From: Rhizophagus sp. LPA8_4_AMF
Taxonomy: Eukaryota > Glomeromycota > Glomeromycetes > Glomerales > Glomeraceae
NCBI GenBank assembly: GCA_021464525.1
Contig: JADRCO010000200.1
Coordinates: forward strand, 1-43,922
Direction: 5' to 3'
Length of the DNA stretch: 43,922 nucleotides
Part shown: positions 33,358-43,922 of the stretch, one piece after another
How positions within the stretch are numbered: the first letter of the stretch is position 1
Layout: every line of letters starts with the position of its first letter
Notes under the pieces: generated by a model
Database searches by the model: none
What the model was told of the DNA's origin: nothing
The model's input: only the letters and a program-made list of their open reading frames with translations
Program-made: the position numbers and the translations under genes

Positions 33358-34916
33358 ATGTCATCGGAATTTTTTTCAAAACTAAGTCAAAATTATATTG
33401 AATTATTAAATGATGATAGTGAATATTATGATATTACGATTGAAGTCGGTGAAGATCCTAACGTTAAAATATTTCGTGCACATATGAATATATTATGTTA
33501 CCGTTCTCCATATTTACGAAGAGCTTTAACTTCAAATAAAAAAAATAATAATGTCCTATCTCATATTAAATTACAAAATATATCATCAGAAATCTTTCAA
33601 ATTATGTTAAGGTAATAACGTTAACTACAAATACTCGTCTAATAAGAAGTTTTTAATTTAAAAAAAATTTTTTTTTTTATAGATATATTTATGGTGGCAT
33701 TCTTTCGTTAGACGAGCTAGACATTTCAGATATTCTTAAAATTTTGGTAGCCGCAGATGAACTGCTTCTTCAAGAATTAGTTGGTTATTTACAAAACTAC
33801 TTAATTTTAAACGAATCCAAGTGGATGGAACAACATTTTGAATTAACCCATCGAACTAGTTTTAAATCTAATAATTTCTCTGAACTTCAACAATTTTGTT
33901 TAAATATTATTGCTGATTCACCAGAAAAATTATTTAATTCAACTGATTTCACTTCAATTCCTGAAAAATTATTAGTTCCACTTATTAAAAGAGATGATTT
34001 ACAAATGAAAGAAGTTAAAATTTGGGAACATGTATTACAATGGGGACTTGCTCAAAATCCTACGCTTATTGCAGTATCTGATACTTGGACGGATGATAAT
34101 TTCAATGCGATGGAAAATACTTTGAAGAATTGTATACCTTTGATTAGATTTTATAGTTTATCATCTAAAGAATTCTTACATAAAGTAAGTCCGTATAAAA
34201 AAATTTTAAATCGTCAACTTTATAATGACTTATTAAATTCTTATATGGATCCTGATTATGAATCAAATTATGATAATATTTCATTTCCAAGAAATATAAA
34301 GACAAATATGATTATCGATTCAAAAATTGTTAATTTAAATATTGTTTCAATTATTTCAAGATGGATTAACAAACTGGATAATAATAGTAAATTTTCATAT
34401 TTAAGAGAATTATATTTGCCATACGAATTTAAACTGTTGTTAAGAGGAAATAGAGATGGATTTACACCTAATAAATTTCATGAATTATGTGATAATAAGA
34501 ATAGTACTGTCACCTTTCTTAAAATAAAAGGAACAGAAGAAATTGTTGGTGGATATAATCCTTTACCATGGAATTCTGTTGATAAATGGGTTCAAACTCA
34601 ATATAGTTTTATATTTTCTTTTAAAAGTAAGAGTAATCTTAAAAATACAATTTTAAGTAATGTAGAAAATGTAGATCAGGCAATAAATTGTCAGAGAAAT
34701 ACGGGTCCATGTTTTGGGGACCTTAAAATAGGTTCAAAATCAGGTACATCAGCAGCTGGATTAAATTTTAATGTGATTTACTGTAGACATAAATATTATG
34801 AGAAAAAGATAAGGGACAGTAATGATAAATTTTCAATAGAGGATTATGAGGTATTCCAAATCACAAAAAAAAAAATAAATCTTAATTTCAATGAAATTAA
34901 AAATTTGTCGCTGTAA
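33358..34916 (+). CDS. BTB–BACK–TLDc domain protein, two exons
   Basis: Exons 33358–33611 and 33683–34916 (71-bp GT–AG intron) give 495 residues. The N-terminus (about 1–112) is a BTB/POZ domain: YYDITIEVGEDPNVKIFRAH then ILCYRSPYLRRAL and MLRYIYGG, the usual D-x-x-x-V ... FxAH ... RS.YF..L pattern. A BACK-like helical part follows (about 115–235; LVPLIKRDDLQMKEVKIWEH). The C-terminal part, from about 296, is a TLDc domain (LLLRGNRDGFTPNKFHELCD, VGGYNPLPW, FIFSFKS, GPCFGDLKIG). BTB–BACK proteins commonly serve as Cul3 ubiquitin-ligase adaptors; TLDc domains are tied to oxidative-stress protection and V-ATPase interaction in other eukaryotes. The target here is unknown. The ATG at 33358 is the natural start because it precedes the domain immediately. 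Confidence 0.93.
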
Positions 34917-36705
34917 AATGTAAATACGTTAAAATACGTCTGAATCTTTTTAATACTTAATTTGTGCAATATTAAATATAAATTCAAGAAAATTTAAAAC
35001 GTTCACGCTCTGTTAGTGCTTATTAACGAAATTAATAAAATATCTGATACAGTATACGATATTTTTTAACTGTAAAACTCTAAAGCTCAAATCATCACCT
35101 CACTTTCATTGATAATCAGCTTTGTTAGATTCGTTATCATCTACTGGCAAATAATTTATCAAATTTTTCTTCCGCTTCACAGTTCTAATTATTTTTAATT
35201 TTAATAGCTAAATGAGCGATGAAAATTTTAGTAAAAAAAAATCATATTTATTAGTAATACTGTTGGTTGACTGTTGATTTTATATTGTTTTAATTATATA
35301 ATCTTAAAGTATAAAACTAATATTATAGTAAATAATATTTTGATATAAAAAATTATGTCTGATATAGTTTGATTTTACGGTTTTCTGTTCGATTAGGTTT
35401 TGATTACATGTAAACCAGAGTTTAAAGACAGGAAGTAATGCTTTTTTTTATTAACCTTGCAAATCGACCGTTCATGTGTATAAATTTAGCTTTCAAAATT
35501 TAATTAAGACCTCAAAGTTTAAGCGACTTTATTTTACAATATGATTTTTTTTGTCTCTTGCTGATTTTATTGATCGATCATCAACTGTCAGCGTCACCCT
35601 GATAGCCGGATTTATTTTTCCGGGTCACATATTACCAATATTTTCCGGCAACGCGTATTTTTATCACAAAAGTCACGGGATGACGGGAACATTTTAGAGA
35701 AATTTTCTCAAGCGTTTTACGTAAGAAAATAATTGTGCTGACAAAAACCTGAATATCTTAATGTTAAGAGATTGAAATTTTATTTATAAAAAGTCGTAAT
35801 ATATTTTATTATATATTAAAATGGTAATGTTTGATTTAATAGGTATCATTTTCTTAAGAACTCAAAAATAAAAAATTTTTTTAATCAATATATTCATATT
35901 TTTTTTTTTAACTAAATTTTAATTCTTCATCAATATTAAATATGCTGTAAAAAGAATGATTAACATTATATAATACATACGATTTTGATCCAATTTAGGG
36001 TTGTTGAGAAACTTAACGCATATGATTAGTATTTTTGAGAATTTTTTCTTTTTCTTTTTTTTGTAAGATTCTATTACATACTAATATAGTAATATTAATT
36101 TATCTTCTTTTTTTATGTATTATTTAAATTAATAGTCAAATAATATCAATTAATTCAAATTAATATTAATTATACTTTTTAAAGAAAATTAACAAATCTA
36201 TGATAAATTTTTTTTTAAAAAAAAAAAGCATTTCAAATAGAAAGTGCGTTACAATATTTGTTTAATAAATAAATCCCGCCGTTTATTTAATCAATTTATG
36301 TTACAAAACATGGCAGTTACTACGCATAAAGAATCTATTGACGCTACTTTTTCTCGTCATTCTAATCCCATTTAGTCATAAATCATAATTATTAATACTG
36401 TTATTGTTGATAAATGATAATTATTCATATATGTATTTATTATAAACATTATATATTTCTAAAAATAAAGTTTTCTTGGCTAAATTAAGATATTCATTTA
36501 TCATTGCGTGAAAATTTATGTAATGTTTAGCGTAACTTCTTGTGTCACTCTACACAGTATCAATTTTATTAGGCTTTTTATTATGATCATCATCGGTAAT
36601 TTCATGCGTGACGAAATACTGCTTCGTTATGTCCTACAAATATGGTTTAGTTATTTTAGTTATTTTAATTAAACATCTTTCTTTCACGAACCGCATTATC
36701 TTTTT
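34917..36705. other. Intergenic, no gene seen
   Basis: AT-rich except for a more GC-rich stretch at about 35560–35710 (ATAGCCGGATTTATTTTTCC, TTTTCCGGCAACGCG). No coding chain or RNA gene recognised. Confidence 0.5.
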
Positions 36706-36727
36706 CGAAATTTCAATTTTGGGTTCA
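36706..36727 (+). promoter_or_regulatory. Conserved block 228 bp before the first EF-hand gene
   Basis: CGAAATTTCAAT then TTTGGGTTCA. It matches 39985–40006 at 20 of 22 positions and sits at nearly the same distance from the ATG. GAA-NN-TTC inside is the half-site arrangement of heat-shock elements, and another GAAAATTC occurs at 36731–36738; binding by Hsf is only a suggestion. A second similar stretch follows (TAATGTGATACTACAGA at 36773, TAATGTAACACTGCAGA at 40043). Confidence 0.6.
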
Positions 36728-36933
36728 TTAGAAAATTCCCGTTTTATCTATAATACCGTTTATGTTAACGTTTAATGTGATACTACAGATTTAATATTTA
36801 TCATAAAAAAACATGGATATATGAAGATATATCAATGAAATTTTCGCATGTTCATTATATATTTATATATAGTTTGTAGGCACACCCAAGTATCATTCCA
36901 AATTTATTTTCAAACAATCTTCTAACTATAAAC

Positions 36934-38691
36934 ATGGCTAACCGTATTCCCAGAAGACGTAACAGAATAGTGAATGCGGATATTGCTATCGAAGAACCGG
37001 ACAAAGCTCAAATTAAGAAGGTATCTATCCAGCAAAACTTTCCAAATGGTACTTTATTACCTTCAAAGAGTATTGACCTACACCTTCAATAATTGGGATA
37101 GATTTTTGAATACTTCGATCGTAATAGAAATGGTGGCCTTTCCCGTGCTGAAGTTGATAAAGCTGTCGTTGAACTCTACCCACATCTCGCATGTGGAGAG
37201 ACTACCAAGGCTGCTGCAATCGACAAAGCTTATGATGATGCTAATATTTCAAAGGTTTATCTTGTTTCATCGTTTTACATTACTTATTGAAGCAAAACAT
37301 ATCTCTGACTTACAAAATTTTCTAGAGTAAGTATATTAAATTTAACGAATTTGAAAGATTTATTCAACATCTTCATAAACGCTGCGTGAAAGCAATTACC
37401 TCTACTGAGAAGCCAGACAAAGCTCGTGTCAGAGAGGTATCGTAATAATAAATTTTATGATCAAGAGAGTATTCTATAACTTTTCAAGATATTGACTTCA
37501 TTTTTTCGATCACTATAATAGGCCTTTGAAAACTTTGATGATGAGGGTTACCTATCTCTTACTAATGTCGATTTAGCCGTCATTAAGCTCTATCCGCACT
37601 TTAAAAATGAAAAAAATAAACCTGCCATCAAGCAAGTTTGTGGAAATAAATTATCTAAATTTTCACAGGTTGGATGACGGAGTTGAACATATTATTTATA
37701 ATTTAGTTTTCTTTATTTAATTTTACATATTGAACTTAACATTCGTACCGTTAAAAAATTGTTAGGAAAATGGTCGTATAGAGTTTGAAGAATTTGAATC
37801 TATCATCGATGCTCTTCATTACTATAACGAGAAATCTGATATCACTTTCAATAAACTAAACGAGGATCAAATCAAGAGGGTATCTAGAAATACTATTTTA
37901 TTTTTGAAATAGGTTTAAATAAATTTATCTTAAAGATTATGAAAATTATTATTCTTAATAGATTTTTGATATATTTGATTCTAACCACGACGGTATTCTA
38001 TCTAAAAGCGAAATCAAGGATGCCGTTATTAGACTTTATCCACACCTTTCAAAAGATGACTTTATCATCGAGAGGGCTTATAAAGCCGCTGATACTTCAC
38101 AGGTTTGTATTCTTTATTATTATAATTTTACATATATAATAAACCTAACATATCTATCTATTGACAAATTTTCTAGGACGGTTTTATTGAATTCGAAGAA
38201 TTCATACATCTCGTTGATCTTCTTCATTACTATAACGAACTATCTCATATATTCAAAAAACTTGATGTAGACAAAAACGGATATATTGATTACGAGGAGT
38301 TCAAGAAAGGACATGAACTAATTGGTATAGATACAATACTTAAAGAACAGTTTGCTAGGATTTGCAAGAAAAATGATGGGTGTCTCCCTTTTGATGAGGT
38401 AAGATGAATATCTTCGGAGAAGCTTTTAGTACACTCGAAGCTAAGCTAATCATTATATTATTTAATGTTTACTTTTTCCAGTTTTGTGTTTATGCTTCCA
38501 AGATAAAATTGATGTCTGAAATGCTTCAGGATGCTCAAGGAACCCTGGAAGCTCTGGAAAAATGGGAAATTCGAGAAATTCGAGAAACTCGGGAAACTCG
38601 GGAAACTCGACAATGGAAAGAATTCGCATATTCTTGTTTGTCTCTTTCAGTCATTTTCATGGGAATATTTTTCATATTTCACCACTTTTAA
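36934..38691 (+). CDS. EF-hand protein 1, eight exons, C-terminal membrane anchor
   Basis: Exons 36934–37020, 37102–37254, 37326–37436, 37522–37668, 37766–37879, 37962–38102, 38177–38398 and 38482–38691 give 394 residues; every intron is phase 0. EF-hand loops: canonical at 35–46 (DRNRNGGLSRAE), 210–221 (DSNHDGILSKSE), 248–259 (DTSQDGFIEFEE) and 281–292 (DVDKNGYIDYEE); degenerate at 77–88, about 123–132, 164–175 and 314–325. Thus four pairs, of which the last two look best for calcium binding. Residues 354–368 are an IRE/TRE repeat. Residues 373–391 are hydrophobic and lie three residues from the end, as in a tail-anchored protein, so the EF-hands should face the cytosol. No enzyme domain is visible; a membrane-attached calcium sensor is the likeliest role. 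Tandem paralogue of the gene at 40212. Confidence 0.88.
38566..38610 (+). repeat. In-frame 9-bp repeat (five units) before the membrane anchor
   Basis: GAAATTCGA twice, then GAAACTCGG/CGA three times, encoding EIR EIR ETR ETR ETR. The 9-bp unit keeps frame on expansion. Confidence 0.85.
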
Positions 38692-39984
38692 AATCTTTAT
38701 CTATTTTTTGTATATTTATTTAATTTTTGTATATTTATTTGATAACTTCGTGTCACGAATTCTTTATTTGCAATTTTATTATGAACAAATTATTAGTTTA
38801 ATATTCTTATCTATTCTAATGAATTATTTGATATATCTATGTCTATACGAGAACGTTAACGGAATTTTGATCTGAAATGTTTGCTTCATTTATTTCGAAA
38901 CTCAGCTCTCCCAACTCTACTGACGAATAATTTATTTTGAATTATTTTCCTTGGATAGCTCCCATATTCCTTAATCAAATAGCATTAATTATTTTTTATT
39001 CGAATAAACAATGAAAATTTTCAATAAAATTAAAAAAAAAAAATGAAATAATAATATTATAAAGCCTCTTTTTTTTTCACAAACTCGTCACGTGACTTCC
39101 AACGCGTTGTTTTCGTTGTTTTTTTGTAAACCAACCGTTGATGATGTCACTAACTTAATTTAGGTTCATGGAAAATCTCGAAGCTTAAATGACTTCTATT
39201 AAAATTTTTTTCTGCATTTCTACGTTTTAACATCGTTGCCTCGATTAAGACCAAAAAACCGAGTTCAAAATAAATAAATATATGTAAACCTTTATAAAAT
39301 AATGTGTTTTATAAAATTAACTGTTATTCGTCTTTTTAAAGTTTTTTTTTTGGTCCCCAAAGTTTCGGATCATGCGAGATTCTGTACATTTAACGCCATG
39401 AAAAAAAAAAAAATCTTGATTTTATTCCCGACTTTATAAAACCTTCAAAGAAGTTCTACTGCATTAGGTATGCAGTACAACCGCTATCTTGCAGTTATTA
39501 AATCTGTAATCATATAGTTATTGTACATTTTAATTTTTTCTAGTTATTGAGAATGCTACATCAAAAGTAAGTCAATTGATGAAATAAATAGAAACAATTG
39601 AAACGTGTACAGTACAAATAAATTCTTTGCCAAAATAATGTATAAAGTTGCGTTTAACTCCTTACTCCTATCAATTTGTTTTATGAAACAAAGGTTGTTT
39701 GTTATCCTGTAACGTTGTTATTGTCATGGGTTTAAAACTTGTTTGTTACATTTAATGTGTGATCAGCGGAATTTATCATTTATCACGAAACAGATAAAAC
39801 AAAGAATTTCCTTGTAATTAAAGTTTGTTGTTATGTGCGATGTTGATCATAATGAAATCTTTGTATTGTTTTAATCCCTAATATTTATTCTTTAAAGTAA
39901 TCTTGCTTCGTTATACCAACCATATACGGATTAATGATTAATTGACGCTAACCATATTTAGCTAGAGAACCCGGACTAACTTCC
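38692..39984. other. Intergenic between the EF-hand genes
   Basis: No gene seen. The distal part is the promoter side of the second EF-hand gene. It contains a CACGTGA word at about 39090 and several A or T runs. Confidence 0.5.
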
Positions 39985-40006
39985 CGAAATTTCAATGTTG
40001 GGTCCA
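39985..40006 (+). promoter_or_regulatory. Conserved block 227 bp before the second EF-hand gene
   Basis: CGAAATTTCAAT then GTTGGGTCCA, 20 of 22 identical to 36706–36727. The rest of the promoter has diverged more. Confidence 0.6.
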
Positions 40007-40211
40007 CCAAAAGTTTCCTCTCGTTTCTTCTATGAGAGCTTCTAATGTAACACTGCAGAATCAAAGTTTCCCCATTTTTTTTTAAAAAAAAATGCATACA
40101 TACATATATATATAGATATTTTCAATCACGCTCTATTATTATATATTCTGAAGATTTACCGAAGTACCTTCCCAAATTTTTTTTTTTTCAAAAAATTTCC
40201 AAATTATTAAA

Positions 40212-42101
40212 ATGACTAGAAAACTAGAAACTGTATATACCAGAATTCCTAGATGTGATAAGAAAATCAGCAAACCTACCCAGGAGGAAGCGGTTATTGC
40301 TGCTGAAAACCCTGACAGTGCCCAAATTAAGAAGGTAACTATTATCTGGCAATAATTTTTTTTTTCAGAAAATATTTTATTATCTTCGAGATTACTCAAC
40401 TATTTCAATAACTATGATAGATTTTTAACCTTTTCGATTATAACGGAAATGGTAGCCTTTCCCTCGCCGAAATTGATAGAGCTATTATCGAACTTTATCC
40501 ACATATTGCAAATAACCACACTTTTAAGACTGCCATCACTAAAGAGGCTCAAAAAATTGCCAAGAGTTCAAAGGTTTGTCTTATTTCATCGGTTCAATTT
40601 TATATATAGAAGCAAGGCCTAACGCTAACTTTACTATTCGCCAAATTTCCTAGAATGGTTTAATCGGCCTCAAAGAATTCGAATATTTTATTAATTCGCT
40701 TCATGATTACTGCGAGAAAGCAGTTACTACTACCGAAAAATTAGACAAATTTCAAGTCAAGGAGGTAAGTTAACAACTTGAGATAGTATTTTTAACCTTT
40801 GAAGATATTAAACTCTATATTTCATAGCGTTGTATACATTACTTATTTTATTTTCATATCACTACCATAGGCTTTTGAAACCGTTGATTATGATAGTGAT
40901 GGTATCATACCTCTTGCTGATGTTGATAAAGCTGTTATTATACTTTATCCACACTTTAAAAAAGATAAGTCTGCCATTATGCAGGCTTATCAGGATAAAG
41001 TACCTAAATTTTCACAGGTTGGTCTTGTAAATTTGTCTACACTCCGTTATTTTAAACCTACATATTGAATTTAACGTTCATAATTTTAAATTTCTTAGGA
41101 AGGTTCTATCAACCTCAAAGAATTTGAATATCTTATTGATGCTCTTCATTACTATAACGAGAAAGCAGTTATCACAACCAAAAAACTAAGCAGAAATCAG
41201 GTCAAGAAGGTATTTAGAAATATTTTATTTCCAATAACGTCAGTTTCGTCTTTCATAAATCTTTGAAGTTAATTTTTCATTCTTAAATCATTATATTTAA
41301 TAGATTTTTGATATCTTTGATTATAATAACGACGGTATCTTATCTAAAGATGAAATTAATAAAGCTGTTGTCAAACTCTATCCACACCTTTCAAAAGATG
41401 AGTCTGTTATAATGCAGGCTTACAAAGCTGCTGATACTTCACGGGTTCGTTGAAAATTAATTTTCATTATTTTAATTTTATCTATTAAAGCCTAACATAC
41501 CCTACTTCATCAAATTTTCTAGGACGGGTTTATTGATTTCAATGAATTCGAACGTCTCATTTATCTTCTTTATTACTATGATGAATTGTCCCATATATTT
41601 AAAAAGCTTGACATAGATAATGATGAACGTATTGATTTCAAAGAATTCAAGAAGGGACATGATCTAATTGGGATAGATGTGAAATCGAATACGATGCTAA
41701 AGGCAAAGTTTGATGAAATTTGTGCCAAAAATGAAAAGTATATTCACTATGATGAGGTAAATGAAATTTTTGTTATTATTTATTGAGGTTCTTCAAGAAA
41801 GCTTTTGATGTTAATCTTTATATTAAATGTTCGTTTTTCCCAGTTCTGTGTTTATGCTGCCAAGATAAAATTAATATCTGAAATGTCTCAAGATGATCAG
41901 GGAACTTGGGAAACTTGGAAAACTTGGGAAATTCAGGAAGTTCAAGAAACTCGAGAAACTCGGGAAACTCAGCCAATTATATCTCAAAAGGCTGTTCCTC
42001 TTACTAATACATCTTCCTCGCAATGGAAAACATTTGCATATTTTTTCTTATCCTTTACAGTTATTTTTATAGGAGTGAAACTCACCTCACATTTCCCTTA
42101 A
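40212..42101 (+). CDS. EF-hand protein 2, eight exons, C-terminal membrane anchor
   Basis: Exons 40212–40334, 40421–40573, 40654–40764, 40871–41017, 41099–41209, 41304–41444, 41523–41756 and 41844–42101 give 425 residues; all introns phase 0 and placed as in the first EF-hand gene. Middle exons have equal lengths (153, 111, 147, 141 nt). Canonical loops: 47–58 (DYNGNGSLSLAE), 221–232 (DYNNDGILSKDE), 259–270 (DTSRDGFIDFNE). The loop at 135–146 ends in Asp, and at 292–303 Glu replaces the position-6 Gly. The C-terminus has a W/ETR repeat, a Pro/Ser linker and a hydrophobic 404–418 before LTSHFP, a weaker anchor than its neighbour's. The exon 6 donor (GTTCGT) is non-consensus but required by frame. 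Likely a membrane-attached calcium-binding protein; partner unknown. Confidence 0.88.
41901..41972 (+). repeat. In-frame 9-bp repeat (eight units) in EF-hand protein 2
   Basis: Units such as GAAACTTGG, GAAATTCAG, GAAACTCGG encode ETW, KTW, EIQ, EVQ, ETR, ETR, ETQ. It occupies the same place as the five-unit repeat in EF-hand protein 1 but differs in number and content. Confidence 0.8.
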
Positions 42102-43254
42102 GAAATATTTAAAACAATATTATTTTAATTTAGTCATCGTGTGATATAGTATTATAATGTGATTAATAATTTAGATTTAGAATTCCTTTGTAAAATAAGA
42201 TATTATTATGTAATTTAACTAAAAGAAATGTTTGTTGTAATGTTTTTCAATTTATTAAAAATTATTACCTAACACCTAGTAGGCGAAACACTAAAACGTA
42301 TCCCAAAGTGAGATACGATCTCTAATGAACCAAAAATATTTGACGATCGTTATGACTATCGCTAAAAAATAGTAGACCTAATCATTTTTACGTTTACTTA
42401 AATTCAATTTTAACATAACCATGCAATAAATGGAAGTTTTAAATAAATTTCATTTTAATTTTTCTAATATAATTTGATCAAACTTTTGAATACATGATCA
42501 TAAATCGATTAATCGATCGTATAGAGAAGGAGACCAGTATTTCTGTATGATGTCGTTACGCATCCTAAATACCTAAAAAATATATTTAATTGCTATAACT
42601 CATTTTTGATTGAAAGATTTTGAATTTATCATTTAGAAAAATTATACAAGATTTGGATTAGCAACACTATGCACTTAAAACTATATAAAAGATTAATCGG
42701 AATTCTTGATAAAGAAATATTGTTATTCTTAGGGAATCATTACGCGCTTAATGACTAGCAAATTCACGTGATTAATCTTTAAACTAAAAAAACCTTAATT
42801 CGTAATTTAAATGATAAAAATAGCTAGAAAATTTTGTTTTTCATGTAGTTAGTTTCTTCTGTTTAATAAAAATAAAACAAAAATAAATGATAATAAAAAA
42901 TTACATGTTCCTAAAAGTATTTTCATAGTTATAAGTTATTGTGTCAGATGATCTGTGCTCTTTGAATACTCGAATACTCTTGTGATTGGTATTTTTTTAG
43001 TCGATCATTTGGTATATAAATTGTCATAATTTAAATATATTACTCATATCAATCATATTACTCATGCAAATAATTATTATGACACGTACACATAATCTTA
43101 ATCTGTAGGTTTTGCCATGAGTATATAACATAAATAATATAAATAAGTCCCCAATACCTTAGGTTTTTTTCGATTAAATCCTCATCTTCGCTTCATCTTC
43201 TCTTTTTCTAGGTCTTTTCTTACGGTTCCCTTTTCTTTACATCTTCTTTTAGGT
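42102..43254. other. Intergenic, no gene seen
   Basis: AT-rich. One imperfect hairpin, CGTATC ... GATACG, lies at about 42297–42317. No coding signal. Confidence 0.5.
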
Positions 43255-43312
43255 ATGTAGGTTGAGAGTGTGGGTCGTGTGTTATGTAGATTGGGAGTGT
43301 GGTGCGAGTTTG
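43255..43312. repeat. Two-unit 29-bp tandem repeat beside pyrimidine-rich DNA
   Basis: Units at 43255–43283 and 43284–43312 share ATGTAG.TTG.GAGTGTG. They separate two C/T-rich stretches (about 43160–43250 and 43325–43390). Confidence 0.6.
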
Positions 43313-43491
43313 TTTGTGTATTTCTCACTCTTCTCTCGCTTTCCCTCTTTCCTTTTCCCTTTACCCTCCCTTTTCCCTTATCCTTCCCTATAAAAAAATT
43401 GGATACGTTTTTTATAAGGTTTTTATACAATTTTTTTCCTTAGAAATAACGTATCAAAATAGTCCATTGAAAGGATACGGAAAAATGCACA

Positions 43492-43528
43492 ATTCCGTAT
43501 TACTAAAAATATGATTTGGATACGGAAT
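43492..43528. other. Inverted repeat ATTCCGTAT / ATACGGAAT
   Basis: Nine-base arms at 43492–43500 and 43520–43528. Further GGATACGGAA and CACGGAATTTACA words lie nearby (43473, 43542). Function unknown. Confidence 0.5.
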
Positions 43529-43726
43529 GTACATAGAATTCACACGGAATTTACATGATTTGTTCACTGATTTACCATATTATGAAATTTATATACTGAA
43601 TTTACTACTTATATTACAGTTTATTACTAGTTGTATTTATGTAATTTATTTCTACTTTATTAAGTTGAATTAAATAAAAATAAAATAAAACAAAATACAA
43701 ATATATTATGAATAGATCATGCCCTA

Positions 43727-43922
43727 TCAAAACCACCTATTGTAACCAAAACAAAAAAGAAACTTTAAATTTCTTAGAAAGAAATCCAAAGTCTCCAGAA
43801 GTAGTCCTAAGAAATAACCTATTCCTTTAAAATAAACAAAAAAACACTCTTTAACTCAATTAAACACCCTCCCCTATTTACCTATAAGTTCAGGTTCATC
43901 CAAGTCTTCTGGAGTCAGACAA
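43727..43922 (-). CDS. Possible last two exons of a gene running off the right edge
   Basis: On the minus strand 43882–43922 reads CLTPEDLDEPELI, then a GTAAAT donor. An acceptor leads to 43727–43806, which joins in frame as GLLLETLDFFLRNLKFLF, then FGYNRWF and a TGA. The 75-bp intron size and phase fit other genes here. The family is not recognised and the evidence is short. Confidence 0.3.

Noticed and set aside
38531..38875. 114-codon open frame overlapping the last EF-hand exon
   Set aside because: It reads the ETR repeat in another frame and then AT-rich 3' flanking DNA; the EF-hand frame with splice support is preferred.
40139..40399. 86-codon minus-strand frame with hydrophobic segments
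   Set aside because: It lies antisense to exon 1 and intron 1 of the second EF-hand gene and has no independent support.
42281..42300. GGCGAAACACTAA resembling the hAT end
   Set aside because: Only about ten bases agree and in a mixed order; there is no partner end or target duplication.
43182..43430. 82-codon Lys/Arg-rich minus-strand frame
   Set aside because: It is the translation of a pyrimidine-rich, low-complexity tract with a short tandem repeat and has no protein-family pattern.

Overview
The window is AT-rich eukaryotic DNA carrying spliced genes with mostly short GT–AG introns (about 70–90 bp; the longest inferred one, inside a transposon, is 334 bp). It encodes protein kinases with cysteine-rich N-termini, BTB–BACK–TLDc and F-box/LRR-like proteins, EF-hand proteins, and degraded hAT and non-LTR elements. 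This gene mix and base composition resemble the expanded-family genomes of arbuscular mycorrhizal fungi such as Rhizophagus (Glomeromycotina). That placement is inference from gene content; there is no rRNA or other taxonomic marker here.

Layout. 2–2176: 3' part of a kinase gene fused to a long coiled coil. 5965–8448: a dead retrotransposon bounded by an 18-bp target-site duplication. 8467–13091: gene-poor, with a short tandem repeat and a possible coding relic. 13092–15560: kinase A (six exons). 16986–19640: a broken kinase copy split by about 1.3 kb of foreign DNA. 20353–20659: a cluster of GC-rich hairpins followed by a small inverted-repeat element. 20811–22396: a broken F-box gene copy (minus). 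22750–26152: a complete-length hAT transposon with 8-bp target duplication and one nonsense codon. 26990–29266: kinase B (minus), paralogue of A in inverted orientation. 29325–31135: a roughly 0.75-kb segment present twice, each copy ending in about 65-bp sub-repeats. 31151–32878: intact F-box gene (minus). 33358–34916: BTB–BACK–TLDc gene (plus), divergent from it. 36934–38691 and 40212–42101: two tandem EF-hand genes with the same eight-exon structure and a C-terminal membrane anchor. 43727–43922: possible last exons of a minus-strand gene running off the right edge.

How it fits together. The centre (13–33 kb) looks like a duplicating and decaying neighbourhood: kinase plus F-box units occur as intact and ruined copies, with mobile elements between them. 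The kinases, F-box and BTB–TLDc proteins are families linked to signalling and ubiquitin ligase adaptors; no shared pathway is demonstrable from sequence. The EF-hand pair is the most distinctive gene set: all introns are phase 0, one intron class cuts the EF-hand calcium loop between positions 4 and 5, and a promoter block is conserved at the same distance from both start codons. Exon models were built by hand from splice signals, frame continuity and comparison between paralogues inside the window; none was tested by transcript data or database search.
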